This document shows, piece after piece, positions 16,659 to 25,837 of a DNA stretch of 64,000 nucleotides. The number at the start of each line of letters is the position of its first letter. Position 1 is the first letter of the stretch. The notes below the pieces were generated by a model. It made no database searches. It saw nothing but the letters and a program-made list of their open reading frames with translations, and was not told the DNA's origin. The translations under genes were made by a program, and so were the position numbers. Origin of the DNA: Bacillota bacterium (GTDB taxonomy: Bacteria > Bacillota > UBA4882 > UBA8346); the NCBI GenBank assembly GCA_023426245.1, contig JAFABB010000051.1, positions 248,001 through 312,000 on the forward strand. The letters run 5' to 3'.

Positions 16659-17921
16659 ATGATGACGAATTTGCAAAAGAAAATAATTTCAGCAATGATT
16701 CAGATTTTCGTCCACTTGATGGTAATTTATTATTACTATCAACAGGAAAATTTCACGCGGATTTTCCCCAACGAGTGGTCGGAACAGTTTGTGATCGCCA
16801 TTTTATTGCAAATGGCCTTATCCCTTTTGATGGTGTTCATCCCTTGGAAGAATATCCGTAAAGGGCTTTTCTTCATTCGAATGTTTTTTTTATTAGCGAT
16901 TTCCCTGCCTTTTATCGGAAAGTCCGGTAATTTGGGGCTGTTATACTTTCTTCAAGCATTTGAAGGCTATTTTTATTTTCAAAGCAAGACTGCCTTTGGA
17001 ATTATTTTGTTCGATATCCTCTTCCTTTTTTGGCTGATGCAGCGGAAAATGATATTATGGGATTTTTATCAACCCGCTCTATCTTCGAAGATTTTTACCT
17101 ACCTGATTCTTACTTTCCATTGTATCTTGGGAAGCGTCATCGGATACTTCGCCCATAAGGACCAATGCGAACGGGTTAAGAAAAAACAATTATATGATCA
17201 ATTGTATATCTCGAACCGTTATTTAGCCGAAGCGAACATCGGTTTACAAACGGTGGCGGCGGAAGCGGAGCTGTCTTCGATTTTCAAGGAAAGAACCCGG
17301 ATCGCACGGGAAATTCATGATTCCCTCGCCTATACCTTTACCAATTTAATTGCCCTGTTGAATGCCTTTTTGGTCCAAAAACAAGCCACCGGGCAAGAAG
17401 TCCCGGCCGAAATCGAGAAAGCCAGAAATCTGGCCCTGGATGGTTTGCGGGACTTGCGGCAGGCGCTTCATACCTTGCGGCCCCGGGAGAATGAAGATTA
17501 TAACGGATTGGGAGCGATTCTCCGGTTAACCAAGGTCTTTAAACAAGCGACCGGGATCGAGGTCAGTTTAAATTTCGGGGATGTGCCGCAGTATATCGGC
17601 AAGCCATTGGAAAAGGTGATTTACCGCGCCGTTCAGGAAGGATTGACCAATTCCTTTCGCCATGGCAAAGCAACGGAAGTGTATATTTCTTTTTATCTTG
17701 TGGGCGAAGGCGTGGAAGTGAACATAAAAGACAACGGGCGCGGCACCGACTCTCCCACAGGCGGTTATGGATTGCTGGGCATTCAAGAACGGGTGGACGA
17801 ATTGGCCGGAAAAGTTAACATTTCCTCTAGACCGGGAAACGGTTTTCTATTGTGTATCTGGTTGCCATTTCAAGAAGAGGGCGGGGCTCATGGAAACATT
17901 ACAAATTATCATTGTGGATGA
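16659..17921 (+). CDS. Membrane sensor histidine kinase, NarL/LiaS type
   Basis: The 420-residue product has five or six hydrophobic segments in residues 8-180 (MASE-like sensor part with no obvious ligand domain). A HisKA_3 dimerisation domain follows, with the phospho-acceptor in RIAREIHDSLAYTF (His220). The HATPase has its N-box in VQEGLTNSFRHGKA and G-box in DNGRGTDSPTGGYGLLGI. It autophosphorylates and passes phosphate to the response regulator encoded next, whose start overlaps its 3' end by 32 bases. The sugar ABC operon downstream is a plausible target. The stimulus is unknown. ATG 16662 is an alternative start. Confidence 0.9.
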   Translation: MMTNLQKKIISAMIQIFVHLMVIYYYYQQENFTRIFPNEWSEQFVIAILLQMALSLLMVFIPWKNIRKGLFFIRMFFLLAISLPFIGKSGNLGLLYFLQAFEGYFYFQSKTAFGIILFDILFLFWLMQRKMILWDFYQPALSSKIFTYLILTFHCILGSVIGYFAHKDQCERVKKKQLYDQLYISNRYLAEANIGLQTVAAEAELSSIFKERTRIAREIHDSLAYTFTNLIALLNAFLVQKQATGQEVPAEIEKARNLALDGLRDLRQALHTLRPRENEDYNGLGAILRLTKVFKQATGIEVSLNFGDVPQYIGKPLEKVIYRAVQEGLTNSFRHGKATEVYISFYLVGEGVEVNIKDNGRGTDSPTGGYGLLGIQERVDELAGKVNISSRPGNGFLLCIWLPFQEEGGAHGNITNYHCG

Positions 17922-18546
17922 TCAAATCCTTTTTCGCGAAAATCTCAAAATCGTGATTGAATTATTGATTCCCGAAGCGAAGGTGGTTGCCATCGCCAGC
18001 AATGGAATTGAGGCCCTGGAAATTTGCCGCACTCAACCCCACAATTTAATCCTGCTGGATGTGCGGATGCCGCAAATGGACGGGGTCGAATTTATCCGCC
18101 ATTATCGCGAAGAAGGATACACCGCCAAAGTAATTATGTTGACTACCTTTGAAGATGATGAATATGTTTTTGAAGCATTGCGTTATGGGGCCGCGGGATA
18201 TTTACTCAAAGAGATCCAACCGGATGAATTGGCGAAAGCTTTGGTTCATGTTCATCAGGGAGGAATGCTTATTTCACCGCGAATTACCGCCAAATTGGTG
18301 AAGGAAGTCAATCGTTACCGGGCAGTGGATACCATTGCTCCCAATGAAATATTGTCTCATTTGACTCCGCGGGAGATTGAAGTATTACGCCACGTGGCCA
18401 TGGGTGAAGACAACCAGCAAATTGCCAAAAGCCTGCAACTGGCTGAAGGCACGGTAAAAAATTATATTAGTAGTATTTATGAAAAACTTGAGTTGAAGGA
18501 TCGTTCCCAAGCCACCCGTTTCGCTATTTTGCGGGGATTGGTATAA
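17890..18546 (+). CDS. NarL-family response regulator
   Basis: ATG 17890 (METLQIIIVDDQ) is chosen; the open frame extends upstream inside the kinase gene without RR homology. The 218-residue product has a receiver (1-120: acidic pair DD10-11, phosphorylation site Asp57 in LLDVRMPQMDG, Lys in YLLKEI) and a C-terminal LuxR-type HTH (LTPREIEVLRHVAMGEDNQQ, then AEGTVKNYISSIYEKLEL). It is the cognate partner of the overlapping kinase. A strong terminator follows, so the pair is its own unit. Confidence 0.93.
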   Translation: METLQIIIVDDQILFRENLKIVIELLIPEAKVVAIASNGIEALEICRTQPHNLILLDVRMPQMDGVEFIRHYREEGYTAKVIMLTTFEDDEYVFEALRYGAAGYLLKEIQPDELAKALVHVHQGGMLISPRITAKLVKEVNRYRAVDTIAPNEILSHLTPREIEVLRHVAMGEDNQQIAKSLQLAEGTVKNYISSIYEKLELKDRSQATRFAILRGLV

Positions 18547-18615
18547 ACTTGCGCTATGACTTTAAGGATCGGAGATATGACTGCCGTCATACTTCAAAAA
18601 ATTATCATGTGACCA

Positions 18616-18652
18616 AAATACGACTGGCTGCACTGGCGGGTCGTATTTCTTT
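18616..18652 (+). terminator. Terminator after the two-component pair
   Basis: A perfect 9-bp stem, AAATACGAC (18616-18624) and GTCGTATTT (18640-18648), is followed by CTTTTG. It lies 70 bases after the response regulator stop. Confidence 0.8.
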
Positions 18653-18819
18653 TGTGTTACATTATGATTAAATCAAATGCAACATCCGGTGAATCCATTG
18701 GGATGATTGTTCCGGATTTCCTTAAGAAATGTCAATTGGGTAAGGAGGTGAGGGTCGGCTCAAAAAACACCCGGAAGCGGGAAAAACAGTTTTTACAATT
18801 CGTAATGAGGGGGAGCTAA

Positions 18820-20091
18820 ATGTTTAAAAAGATATTGTTGGTTGCGCTGTTAAGTATGGTTTTCATCTCGACCGTGAGCGTTTCCGCTAAAACGGTGATC
18901 CGTTTTCAAGATTGGCATATGACGGAAGATGTGTGGCTAAAATGCCTCAAAGAAGTCACGGCGGACTATGAAAAAGCCCATCCGGAAGTGGAAATCAAGT
19001 TTGAACCGGTTTCCCAAGCCGATAAAGCCAAAAAATTCATCATCGCTTCCGAGGCTTACAATGCTCCGGATGTGGTCCATTGCGAGATCCAGGATATACC
19101 GCCTTTTATTGCCAAGGGTTATTTGCTGGATTTAAATCCCTTTATTAAAAAAGAGAAAAAGGGTTTTATGGATCAGTGGGCGCCGCTACCCAGAAAAATC
19201 GGCAGTTATTACGGCCAGGTCCGCGCTATCCCGGATGCCGCCCAATCCATGGTCATTTACTACAACCCCGAGATTTTCAAAGCGGCCGGGTTAGATCCCA
19301 ATAAACCACCGGAAACCTGGGAGCAATTCCGGGAATATGCCAAGAAGATGACCAACAGTAAAGATCAATGGGGTTTTGGAATGGTCGCCAATAAAAGCGC
19401 TTCCTTGATCAGCCGCTATTTCCCAATTTTGTGGTCCTTCGGCGGGGATGTTTTTAATGATAAGATGACCAAATGCACCCTGGATTCCCCGGATTCCCTG
19501 GCAGCCTTTAAATATTTCGTGGAATTATATACCAAGGATCAAGTGACGCCTCCGGCGCCTAACGAAATGTCGGCTCAAGACGTCCGGACCTTCTTTGCCC
19601 AAAAGAAAGTGGGCATGGTCATTGGTTCCGGTTTTACCATTCCGATTGTCGATGCTTTGAATCCCAGCCTGAAAGCGAGAGAAACTTTAATGGTCGCTCC
19701 GTTGCCGGTGGGCAAAAAGAAAGCCACTTTCGCCCAAATTGATTTCTGGGGCATCAGCCGCTCCACCAAGGCGAAGAACGAAGCTTGGAATTTTGTAAAA
19801 TATCTGACCAGCAAGGATGTTCAGATTAAATTCTTCAAGGATAACGGCGTCACTTCTTCCCGTACCGATGTCGGTGAGTCGCCGATGATCAAAAACGATA
19901 AATTCGGCGGGGTGGTTTCGGCCCAGATCCCTTACGGTAAAGCAATGCCGATGTTTATCGGGATGACCGAAGTCAATGACGCGATTATCGTTGCAACCCA
20001 GGAAGCCATGACCGGACAAAAAACTCCGGAACAAGCCATGAAAGATTGTACCGCAAAAGTCAACGCGATTATTAAACGCTATAAAAAATAA
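18820..20091 (+). CDS. Sugar ABC transporter substrate-binding protein (CUT1 family)
   Basis: The 423-residue product has a signal peptide (KKILLVALLSMVFISTVSVSA, cleavage near residue 24) and the extracellular solute-binding family 1 fold: VIRFQDWHMTEDVW at the start, ADYEKAHPEVEIKFE, APDVVHCEIQDIPPFIAKGYLLDL, and WNFVKYLTSKDVQIKFF near the end. No lipobox cysteine is seen, unusual for a Gram-positive binding protein. GGGGGAG precedes the ATG. A short open frame (18748-18819, GTG start) with a strong AGGAGG ends one base before this ATG and could couple translation. Two permeases and an isomerase follow. The sugar is not identified. Confidence 0.9.
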   Translation: MFKKILLVALLSMVFISTVSVSAKTVIRFQDWHMTEDVWLKCLKEVTADYEKAHPEVEIKFEPVSQADKAKKFIIASEAYNAPDVVHCEIQDIPPFIAKGYLLDLNPFIKKEKKGFMDQWAPLPRKIGSYYGQVRAIPDAAQSMVIYYNPEIFKAAGLDPNKPPETWEQFREYAKKMTNSKDQWGFGMVANKSASLISRYFPILWSFGGDVFNDKMTKCTLDSPDSLAAFKYFVELYTKDQVTPPAPNEMSAQDVRTFFAQKKVGMVIGSGFTIPIVDALNPSLKARETLMVAPLPVGKKKATFAQIDFWGISRSTKAKNEAWNFVKYLTSKDVQIKFFKDNGVTSSRTDVGESPMIKNDKFGGVVSAQIPYGKAMPMFIGMTEVNDAIIVATQEAMTGQKTPEQAMKDCTAKVNAIIKRYKK

Positions 20092-20145
20092 GATTACCTG
20101 GAACCTCGGGGGATGAAAAATTCATCCCCCAATTGAGGAGGAAAA

Positions 20146-21009
20146 ATGACTAAAGCACGCCAAAATGATTCCGTTCTTGCCTATCTGTTGCTTTTGCCCG
20201 CTTCATTGGTGCTTTTTTTTGTACTGTTGTTTCCGATATTTTCTACTTTATTACAAAGTTTCGGTATTAGTTTCGACAGTTATAACTTTACCTTTTCCAA
20301 CTACACACGCTTATTTCTGGACACGGAATTTTGGCAAAGTTTAAAAAATACGATTCTATTTGTGGCTTTATCGATTTCCGGCGACTTACTGATCGGGTTA
20401 GCCGCGGCTTTGCTTCTCAATCAGGCCATTCGCGGAAAAGCCTTTTTCCGGGTTTTGTTCATGTTGCCTTGGATGATTCCCAGCGTAGTAACTGGCGCCA
20501 CTTGGCGCTGGATGTATAACTCAACTTCGGGGATTATCAATTCGGTCTTTTCTTCGGCCGGTTTAATCGATAAACCCATCTTGTGGCTGAGTTCCCAATC
20601 AACAGCCATGTTCAGCATCATCTTAGCGAATATTTGGAGGGGATTCCCCTATGTGATGTTAATCCTGCTGACCGGATTGCAAACCATCCCCCATGATATT
20701 TATGAAGCCGGATCCATTGATGGAACCAGCGCCTGGCAGCGTTTTTTCTATCTGACCTTGCCCAATTTGAAAAAACAAATCGTGATCGTGCTGGCTTTGA
20801 CCACTGTATGGGAGTTCCGGCAAATTGATTTGGTGATGACCATGACCGGCGGGGGTCCCGGCAATCTGACGGATGTTTTGGTGACGACCGTGTATAAGCA
20901 GTATTTTCAATTCTTCCAATTTGATTATGCTTCAGCCATTGCTATTGTGATGAGTTTATTCATGCTCGTGGTTAGTATTCCCTATATTAAAAGCATTCTT
21001 GAAGATTAG
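20146..21009 (+). CDS. Sugar ABC transporter permease, MalF/UgpA type
   Basis: The 287-residue product has six hydrophobic segments and the EAA loop (DIYEAGSIDGTSAWQRFFYLTLPNL, residues about 185-210; EA...G......I.LP pattern) that contacts the ATPase. GAGGAGGAAAA precedes the ATG. It pairs with the MalG-type permease 14 bases downstream. A short inverted repeat around the preceding stop (GGGGGATGAAAAATTCATCCCCC, 20108-20130) may be an intercistronic hairpin that protects or attenuates the upstream mRNA. Confidence 0.92.
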   Translation: MTKARQNDSVLAYLLLLPASLVLFFVLLFPIFSTLLQSFGISFDSYNFTFSNYTRLFLDTEFWQSLKNTILFVALSISGDLLIGLAAALLLNQAIRGKAFFRVLFMLPWMIPSVVTGATWRWMYNSTSGIINSVFSSAGLIDKPILWLSSQSTAMFSIILANIWRGFPYVMLILLTGLQTIPHDIYEAGSIDGTSAWQRFFYLTLPNLKKQIVIVLALTTVWEFRQIDLVMTMTGGGPGNLTDVLVTTVYKQYFQFFQFDYASAIAIVMSLFMLVVSIPYIKSILED

Positions 21010-21023
21010 GTAGGTGTAGCTGG

Positions 21024-21869
21024 ATGTTTAAGACCAACGAAAGCCGTAAAGCTTGGTATATCCGATTTGTTTACGGAATGTCTTTCATACTGTCGTTATT
21101 TGTAATCATTCCGGTAATCTGGATGATCCTGACCGCCCTTAAAACCGAACAGGAGGCGTTAGCCATACCTCCCACTTGGTTGCCCGAGCAATGGACGATT
21201 TTTGGCTTTAAGTATATGTGGCAGATGAAACCGTTTTTACTATACTTCCGCAATAGTTTGATTACCGCCGGCCCGACAGCGGTGTTGGCCACCTTTTTCG
21301 GCGGTTTGGCAGCTTATAGCATATCCCGGTTCCGTTTTAAGTTGCGGAAAGCGTTTATGGTGATCATCCTTTGTACCCAGATGATCCCGGGCGTTTTATT
21401 GGTCGGCCCTTATTTTAAAGTTTTGAATAGCTTTGGACTCTATGATACCCATTTGGGCCTGATTTTCGGTTATATCGCCGTGGCGTTGCCCTTTTGCACC
21501 TGGATGCTGAAGGGATACTATGACAGCATCCCCAGAGAGCTGGATGAAGCCGCTTTGGTTGATGGTTGCAGTAAATTATGGACCTATTTCCGGGTGATCT
21601 TGCCGCTTTCGGCGCCGGGAATGGTGGCCACGGGAATTTTCGGCTTTCTGTTGGCGTGGGGCGACCTATTATGGGCTCTTTGCTTAACCTCGTCGGAAAA
21701 TGTCGTTACCGTAACCTTGGGAATCGCCAACAGTGTCGGCGAGTACCGGGTGGTCTGGCCGGCGCTGATGGCGGCCGCTTTAATCGCCTGCGTCCCTTCG
21801 GTCGTCTTTTATTCGTTTTTACAAAAATATATTGTGGGCGGAATGACCACCGGAAGCGTCAAAGGATGA
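21024..21869 (+). CDS. Sugar ABC transporter permease, MalG type
   Basis: The 281-residue product has six membrane segments and the EAA motif (RELDEAALVDGCSKLWTYF, about residues 171-190). The MalG-like extracytoplasmic start (IWMILTALKTEQEALA, then PTWLPEQWT) fits CUT1 permeases. It follows its partner permease by 14 bases with GTAGGTG as ribosome binding site. No ATPase gene is in the operon, so the pair probably uses a shared MsiK/UgpC-type ATPase encoded elsewhere. Confidence 0.92.
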   Translation: MFKTNESRKAWYIRFVYGMSFILSLFVIIPVIWMILTALKTEQEALAIPPTWLPEQWTIFGFKYMWQMKPFLLYFRNSLITAGPTAVLATFFGGLAAYSISRFRFKLRKAFMVIILCTQMIPGVLLVGPYFKVLNSFGLYDTHLGLIFGYIAVALPFCTWMLKGYYDSIPRELDEAALVDGCSKLWTYFRVILPLSAPGMVATGIFGFLLAWGDLLWALCLTSSENVVTVTLGIANSVGEYRVVWPALMAAALIACVPSVVFYSFLQKYIVGGMTTGSVKG

Positions 21870-21903
21870 GACGTGAATTAAACATAAGGAAAAGGAGTTA
21901 GCC

Positions 21904-22728
21904 ATGGAGACAAGTATTACAATTTCAGCCAATGGTTCCAAATTTGCGCCCATCCTTCTAAGCGGCGATTATGTCCAACAGATCCAAATCGCTGCTTCCT
22001 TAGGATTTAAAGCGGCGGAATTGCACATTCAAGATCCCAATACCATCAACCGTTCCGAAATTTTTGAGGCGTTGTGCCGGAACAATATGAGGGTGTCAAC
22101 CATCGGCACGGGCCAGGCTTATGTGGATGAAGGATTAAGTTTTTCAAGCCCTGATGCCTCCATCCGTGAACGGGCCGTCCAACGGATCAAGGATCATATC
22201 GTACTGGCCGGAGAGTGGCAAGCCAAAGTCATTATCGGCACCATTAAGGGGAGAATGCCTGAAAACGCGGAGGATAAAGCCGCCGCCCTCAACCATGTCC
22301 GTTCCTGTTTTAAAGAATGCCTGGCATTCGCGGAAAAATATCAAACGGATCTTACCCTGGAGGCTATCAACCGGTATGAAACCAATTTTTTAAATACCGC
22401 CCAAGAGACCGTCGCTTTTATTAAAGAAATGGCTTCACCCCGTCTCGGTCTGCATCTGGATACCTTTCATATGAATATTGAAGAAGCATCCATGGAAGAC
22501 ACTTTAAGAGAATATGCCCCTTACCTGGTCCACGTCCATGTGGCCGACAGTAACCGCTGGGCGCCGGGCCTGGGCCATCTGGACTTTGAGCGCATTGTCC
22601 AAGTTTTGAATGATCTCAATTATCAGGGAGTCTTGGGGATTGAGTGTCTGCCGAAACCTGACCCGCTTACTGCGGCAAAACAAGGGTTTGCTTGTTTTAA
22701 ATCCATTTTTGAATCGACTATCAACTAA
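21904..22728 (+). CDS. Sugar phosphate isomerase/epimerase family protein (xylose-isomerase-like TIM barrel)
   Basis: The 274-residue product is a TIM barrel of the AP-endonuclease-2/xylose-isomerase-like family. The metal ligands can be placed: Glu in LTLEAINRYE, Asp and His in GLHLDTFHMN, His in VHVHVADSNR and Glu in LGIECLP. Members interconvert ketoses or keto-acids (for example tagatose/psicose 3-epimerases, 5-keto-gluconate epimerase); the exact substrate is not decided. It follows the permease by 34 bases with AAAAGGAG, and presumably acts on the imported sugar. Confidence 0.85.
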   Translation: METSITISANGSKFAPILLSGDYVQQIQIAASLGFKAAELHIQDPNTINRSEIFEALCRNNMRVSTIGTGQAYVDEGLSFSSPDASIRERAVQRIKDHIVLAGEWQAKVIIGTIKGRMPENAEDKAAALNHVRSCFKECLAFAEKYQTDLTLEAINRYETNFLNTAQETVAFIKEMASPRLGLHLDTFHMNIEEASMEDTLREYAPYLVHVHVADSNRWAPGLGHLDFERIVQVLNDLNYQGVLGIECLPKPDPLTAAKQGFACFKSIFESTIN

Positions 22729-22760
22729 TATGTTGTTTGAGAATGAAGTAATATTTCAAT

Positions 22761-22787
22761 CCGGCGGAGATAAGCGCCGGGTTTTTA
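22761..22787 (+). terminator. Terminator of the sugar ABC operon
   Basis: CCGGCG (22761-22766) pairs with CGCCGG (22775-22780), followed by GTTTTTATT. A second hairpin of opposite polarity (AAAAAACCGCCCGC...GCGGG, about 22829-22851) follows. Confidence 0.85.
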
Positions 22788-22878
22788 TTATGCTTCAGCA
22801 AGTTTCAGGTGTGAAAACAGCTGAAACAAAAAACCGCCCGCTATGCGGGAGGGATTAAAGGTAAGCAAATGAAATGGA

Positions 22879-22906
22879 CTTGTCCGGGACCTCGGGCAAG
22901 TTTTTT
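22879..22906. repeat. Third copy of the CTTGTCCGGGAC hairpin repeat
   Basis: CTTGTCCGGGACCTCGGGCA plus AG, followed by TTTTTT, nearly identical to 9788-9815 and 10458-10487. The hairpin can act as a terminator. It is followed by a loose copy (22942-23011) of the AATCCTGTAAATCATG and GGGCCTAAG repeat seen at 8923-9000. The rest of 22729-23245 holds no gene. Confidence 0.7.
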
Positions 22907-23214
22907 GGTTTTGTCAATCAAAGATCCACAGTTATTGAGATTAATCCTGTAAATCATGTTCATCTTGTCTAGATACTTATGAATTTGGGCCTAAGTAAAA
23001 GAACATAGGCAAAAATGGATCTTGTTGGAATTCCAATCAATACCGGTGACTTTTCCGCAACCCCTATTTCAGGCAATGGATTGGCCGGAGCCGATCATTT
23101 ATAAAGTTTTGCCACATCGTTCCGGCAACATTTATATAAGCTCTGCGTCTTGAAATGCGGGGATTTACTGCTTATAATCTAAACAACCGGTAAGAACAAT
23201 AAATAAATACATTT

Positions 23215-23229
23215 CCACAAGACTTGTGG
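23215..23229. promoter_or_regulatory. Palindrome in front of the PTS regulator gene
   Basis: CCACAAG-A-CTTGTGG is a perfect 7-bp inverted repeat ending just before the ribosome binding site GGAGG (23232-23236). It could be an operator, or an RNA hairpin affecting translation of the regulator. No test of either is possible from sequence alone. Confidence 0.5.
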
Positions 23230-23245
23230 CTGGAGGTTAAGGAAT

Positions 23246-25192
23246 ATGGATCGCCCGAAAATGATCATCACCCTATTACTGAAAAGTAAAACACCTGTCA
23301 CAATTGATGCCATTGCGGAACAACTGGAAGTATCGAATCGGACCATTCGAAATGACTTGACCGTTGTGGAAAATCTTATCCACGATAAAGGCTTGACTTT
23401 AAAGAAAAAACCGGGCATCGGAATTCAATTGGAAGGTCCGGAAGAAAGCTTCAATACCCTCAATGAAATGAAAATGAGTACCTATATTTCGGAGCCCTTT
23501 TCTCCCCGGGATCGAAAAGACAATATTTTGAAGCGGCTGTTTATGAGTGAAAACACTATTACCATCAATGACTTGGCGAAAGAATTGTATGTCAGCGACA
23601 TTACCATCCGGAAGGACTTGGAGGATGTCGAGCAGTGGCTGGCCAAATTTAAGTTGAAGTTAATGCGGAGGCAAAATTACGGCATCAAAATCACCGGCTC
23701 CGAAGAAAACTGCAGAAATGCCCTGGCCAACTTGATTGTTACCCAAATTGGATTTGATAAATTAAAGGGCATGTTGCATTACGACGCCAGCGCCAAACTT
23801 GATTATCATACTTTGAATCAATTAACGGGATTAATCAATATCGACTATATCAAATTGGAGAACATTGTAAATCAGGCGGAAAAATCACTGGGATATAAAT
23901 TTACCGATGAAGCCTTTGGGAGTCTGGTCATTCATATCGCGATTGCCATTAAAAGACTACAGGATGGTAAAGATATTTTGTTAGCCCATTGTGTACTGGC
24001 GGACTTGAAAATAAAAGATGAATATCGGATTGCAAAACAAATCGCCGATAGTATTGAGAGTCATTACTGCGTTAAACTTCCTGAACAAGAGATAGGTTAC
24101 ATTCTGCTTCATATATTAGGCAGTAAACTGCAGGAAAACAATATTGATGACTTGGACCTCAAGAATGAGGGAGAACATGAGTTGGCAGTGATCATGGCCA
24201 AGGAAATTATTCATATTGCTCAGAAAACGCTGGGGATCGATTTGAGCAAGGATAAACAGGCTCTGAACGGTTTGATATTGCACTTGAGGCCGACAATCAA
24301 ACGCCTGGAATATGGTTTGAACCTTAGAAATCCGCTATTGGATCAAATAAAGGAAAATTATCCGGAAATTTTTGGCGTAGCCTGGATATCCAATACTGTT
24401 TTTGAAAGATATTTGGGGAAAAAAATTACCGAAGAGGAAATCGGTTATATTGCATTGCATCTTGGAGCTGCGATTGAAAGACAAAAAAAAGGCCTGCAGG
24501 CTTTGGTGGTTTGTACCAGCGGTATGGGAACATCTCAGTTTCTCGCCGTCAAGCTTGAAAATCATTTTAAGGAAATCAAGATCAAACAGGTTATTTCGGC
24601 GATTGCTTTAAAAGATTATTGCCTTGATGATGTCGATATCGTTATTTCCACGGTACCCCTCATGGCGCAAAAACCGGTGTTGCATATCAGCCCTTTGCTT
24701 ACCCAAAAGGATGTCTTGAAAATCAGCAGTTATATCGATAGCCTTAACAAGCGGCCTACCCATTCCATTATCAATGAAGATAGTATTCAAATCGCTATCC
24801 GTTATCAAGATAGGGAAAGCGCAATCCATGATATGTGCTCGAGACTTATTGAGAAGGGTTACGTTACGGAAGATTTTGAGAAGAGCGTTTTGAAAAGAGA
24901 AAATATCCAATCCACTGAAATCGGCAAGGGTGTGGCGATTCCCCACGGCTTTCCTGAGAACGTTCACCGGTCGCAAATTGCCCTTTCCATATTAAAGGAA
25001 CCCATCCCATGGGGTAACGAGTCCGTGGATATCATTTTCCTGATTGCCTTATCGGATATCGACGCCTTAAACAGCGCCGAAGTGCTGAAAAAGTTATATC
25101 AAAAAGTCGATTCGGATGATTTTTTGGAACGTTTAAAAAAAACCCAAGCTAAAGACCAAGTAAAGAAAGCAATTGAAACCATTAATCAATAA
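23246..25192 (+). CDS. PRD-domain PTS regulator with HTH, EIIB and EIIA domains (MtlR/LicR type)
   Basis: The 648-residue activator has an HTH_11 domain (about 5-60, VTIDAIAEQLEVSNRTIRND) and a second Mga-like HTH (95-155, ELYVSDITIRKDLEDVEQWL). Two PRD domains follow (about 190-290 and 300-405, with His residues in IHIAIAIKRL, ILLHIL, LILHLRPTIKRL and IALHLGAAIERQ). An EIIB-like domain has Cys423 in CTSGMGTS, and an EIIA-like domain has His567 in IPHG. In this family phosphorylation of PRD histidines by HPr and EII components switches activity with sugar supply. It heads the PTS operon 37 bases before EIIA and very likely controls it. Confidence 0.93.
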   Translation: MDRPKMIITLLLKSKTPVTIDAIAEQLEVSNRTIRNDLTVVENLIHDKGLTLKKKPGIGIQLEGPEESFNTLNEMKMSTYISEPFSPRDRKDNILKRLFMSENTITINDLAKELYVSDITIRKDLEDVEQWLAKFKLKLMRRQNYGIKITGSEENCRNALANLIVTQIGFDKLKGMLHYDASAKLDYHTLNQLTGLINIDYIKLENIVNQAEKSLGYKFTDEAFGSLVIHIAIAIKRLQDGKDILLAHCVLADLKIKDEYRIAKQIADSIESHYCVKLPEQEIGYILLHILGSKLQENNIDDLDLKNEGEHELAVIMAKEIIHIAQKTLGIDLSKDKQALNGLILHLRPTIKRLEYGLNLRNPLLDQIKENYPEIFGVAWISNTVFERYLGKKITEEEIGYIALHLGAAIERQKKGLQALVVCTSGMGTSQFLAVKLENHFKEIKIKQVISAIALKDYCLDDVDIVISTVPLMAQKPVLHISPLLTQKDVLKISSYIDSLNKRPTHSIINEDSIQIAIRYQDRESAIHDMCSRLIEKGYVTEDFEKSVLKRENIQSTEIGKGVAIPHGFPENVHRSQIALSILKEPIPWGNESVDIIFLIALSDIDALNSAEVLKKLYQKVDSDDFLERLKKTQAKDQVKKAIETINQ

Positions 25193-25229
25193 AACTACTT
25201 TTTATCGTCAATCGGAAGGGGACATATCT

Positions 25230-25694
25230 ATGGATTTTGTTGAAGTGTTAAGGCCGGCCATCGTTGATTTGCAGATGGAGGCCAATGACAAACAAGAGGT
25301 CATTACCAAGCTGGCGGAATTACTTTTTGCCGACGGAGCAATCGTATCCCGCGAGGAGTACATCAACGATGTTAATGAGAGAGAACAAGAGGGACCGACA
25401 GGAATCGGAAACTTCGTGGCGATACCTCACGGAAAGTCGGATAGCGTTGTTAAGATCAGCGTCGCCATGGCTAAATTACAAAGCCCGATTCCCTGGGAAA
25501 CGCTGGATGGCAACCCTGTAAAAATAGTTTTTTTATTCGCCGTTCCCAAACAAAACAGTAGCAATGAGCATTTAAAATTGCTTTCCCAATTAGCCGCGGT
25601 GCTGGCCCATGATGATTCAATCCAACTGTTACTGGAAGTTAAGAATCCTGAAGATATTTTTGAAGTCTTTAAATCCCAAAAGACTTCCGTATGA
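25230..25694 (+). CDS. PTS EIIA component, fructose/mannitol family
   Basis: ATG 25230 (MDFVEVLRPAIVDLQ) is preceded by GGAAGGGG; the earlier in-frame ATG at 25173 overlaps the regulator and lies outside the domain. The 154-residue product is a single EIIA domain with the phospho-acceptor His67 in GNFVAIPHGKS. It receives phosphate from HPr and passes it to the separate EIIB encoded next. The closest module type is the fructose-specific FruA EIIA domain. The substrate is not identified. Confidence 0.92.
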   Translation: MDFVEVLRPAIVDLQMEANDKQEVITKLAELLFADGAIVSREEYINDVNEREQEGPTGIGNFVAIPHGKSDSVVKISVAMAKLQSPIPWETLDGNPVKIVFLFAVPKQNSSNEHLKLLSQLAAVLAHDDSIQLLLEVKNPEDIFEVFKSQKTSV

Positions 25695-25837
25695 ACGGTG
25701 TGAAACAAACATCACTCAATGCAGCTTCATGCAGCTTGAGGCAGCTTTTAGCAGGGTGAGAATCTTGCTATCACTTTCTGCAGTCTACATAGTTGGCCAA
25801 GCTGAAATTGAAATTTTCCCCAAAAGGAGGTGAGACG

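Noticed and set aside
18748..18819. 23-codon frame with strong AGGAGG before the sugar-binding protein
   Set aside because: The GTG directly abuts the Shine-Dalgarno with no spacing and the peptide has no features; noted only as a possible coupling element.
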